Assembly: GCA_002440085.1 (NCBI GenBank)
Contig: DJRM01000078.1
Location: 8,248 to 14,610, forward strand
Length of the DNA: 6,363 nucleotides
Reading direction: 5' to 3'
Source: Bacteroidales bacterium UBA6360
GTDB taxonomy: Bacteria; Bacteroidota; Bacteroidia; Bacteroidales; UBA932
A program made the translations under genes and the position numbers. Position 1 is the stretch's first letter. The number at the start of each line of letters is the position of its first letter. Positions 6,341 through 6,363 of this stretch are shown here, one piece after another. The notes under the pieces are model-generated. The model was not told where the DNA came from and searched no databases. It saw only the letters and a program-made list of their open reading frames with translations.

Positions 6341-6363
6341 TTATTCAATCAATTATTCAATCA
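6341..6363. repeat. Short 12 bp tandem repeat at window edge
   Basis: Two adjacent copies of TTATTCAATCAA, the second cut off by the window end after 11 bases. A related TCAATTATTC also occurs at 6323-6332, so the 44 bp leader of the PlsC-like gene is largely built from repeated AT-rich words. The array may continue beyond the window. Confidence 0.7.

Overview
The window carries eight genes, all read from the minus strand and packed almost without gaps. In order of transcription (right to left) they are: a PlsC-like acyltransferase (6319-5768), a FabG-like ketoreductase (5709-4975), a FabB/F-like ketosynthase (4973-3747), an acyl carrier protein (3725-3483), an LpxL-like acyltransferase (3431-2550), a FabZ-type hotdog dehydratase-like protein (2553-2098), a YbgC/FadM-type thioesterase (2101-1670) and a second ketosynthase (1673 to beyond base 1). 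The last runs off the window, so only its first 557 codons are visible.

The combination of two ketosynthases, a dedicated ACP, a ketoreductase, a dehydratase-like protein, a thioesterase and a lipid-A-type acyltransferase, without FabD, FabH or FabI in view, is not a housekeeping fatty-acid operon. It matches the core of an aryl polyene / flexirubin-type cluster, the type II polyketide pathway that builds carotenoid-like conjugated polyenes attached to outer-membrane lipids. With no enoyl reductase, each two-carbon extension would end as a C=C bond. The ammonia-lyase, AMP ligase, exporter and lipoprotein-handling genes usual in these clusters are not in the window and would have to lie outside it.

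The organism is probably a Gram-negative member of Bacteroidota, likely Bacteroidales. Reasons: the protein flavour (for example the ketosynthase motif TGHECWMAGASE and the acyltransferase tail PTQWYNFFDFW), few Shine-Dalgarno sites, A-rich leaders, and a good match to the Bacteroides -33/-7 promoter before the ketoreductase gene. This is inference from sequence style, not a database result.

The ketoreductase to second-ketosynthase block looks like one operon: spacings are 1, 21 and 51 bp, followed by three consecutive ATGA overlaps. The PlsC-like gene lies upstream of the internal promoter and may be a separate or leading cistron. Points worth a second look are the fusion of the second ketosynthase to a further ketosynthase-like half with no active-site Cys, the Gln in place of the catalytic His in the dehydratase-like protein, and a perfect 4 x 8 bp tandem repeat straddling the stop codon of the first ketosynthase.
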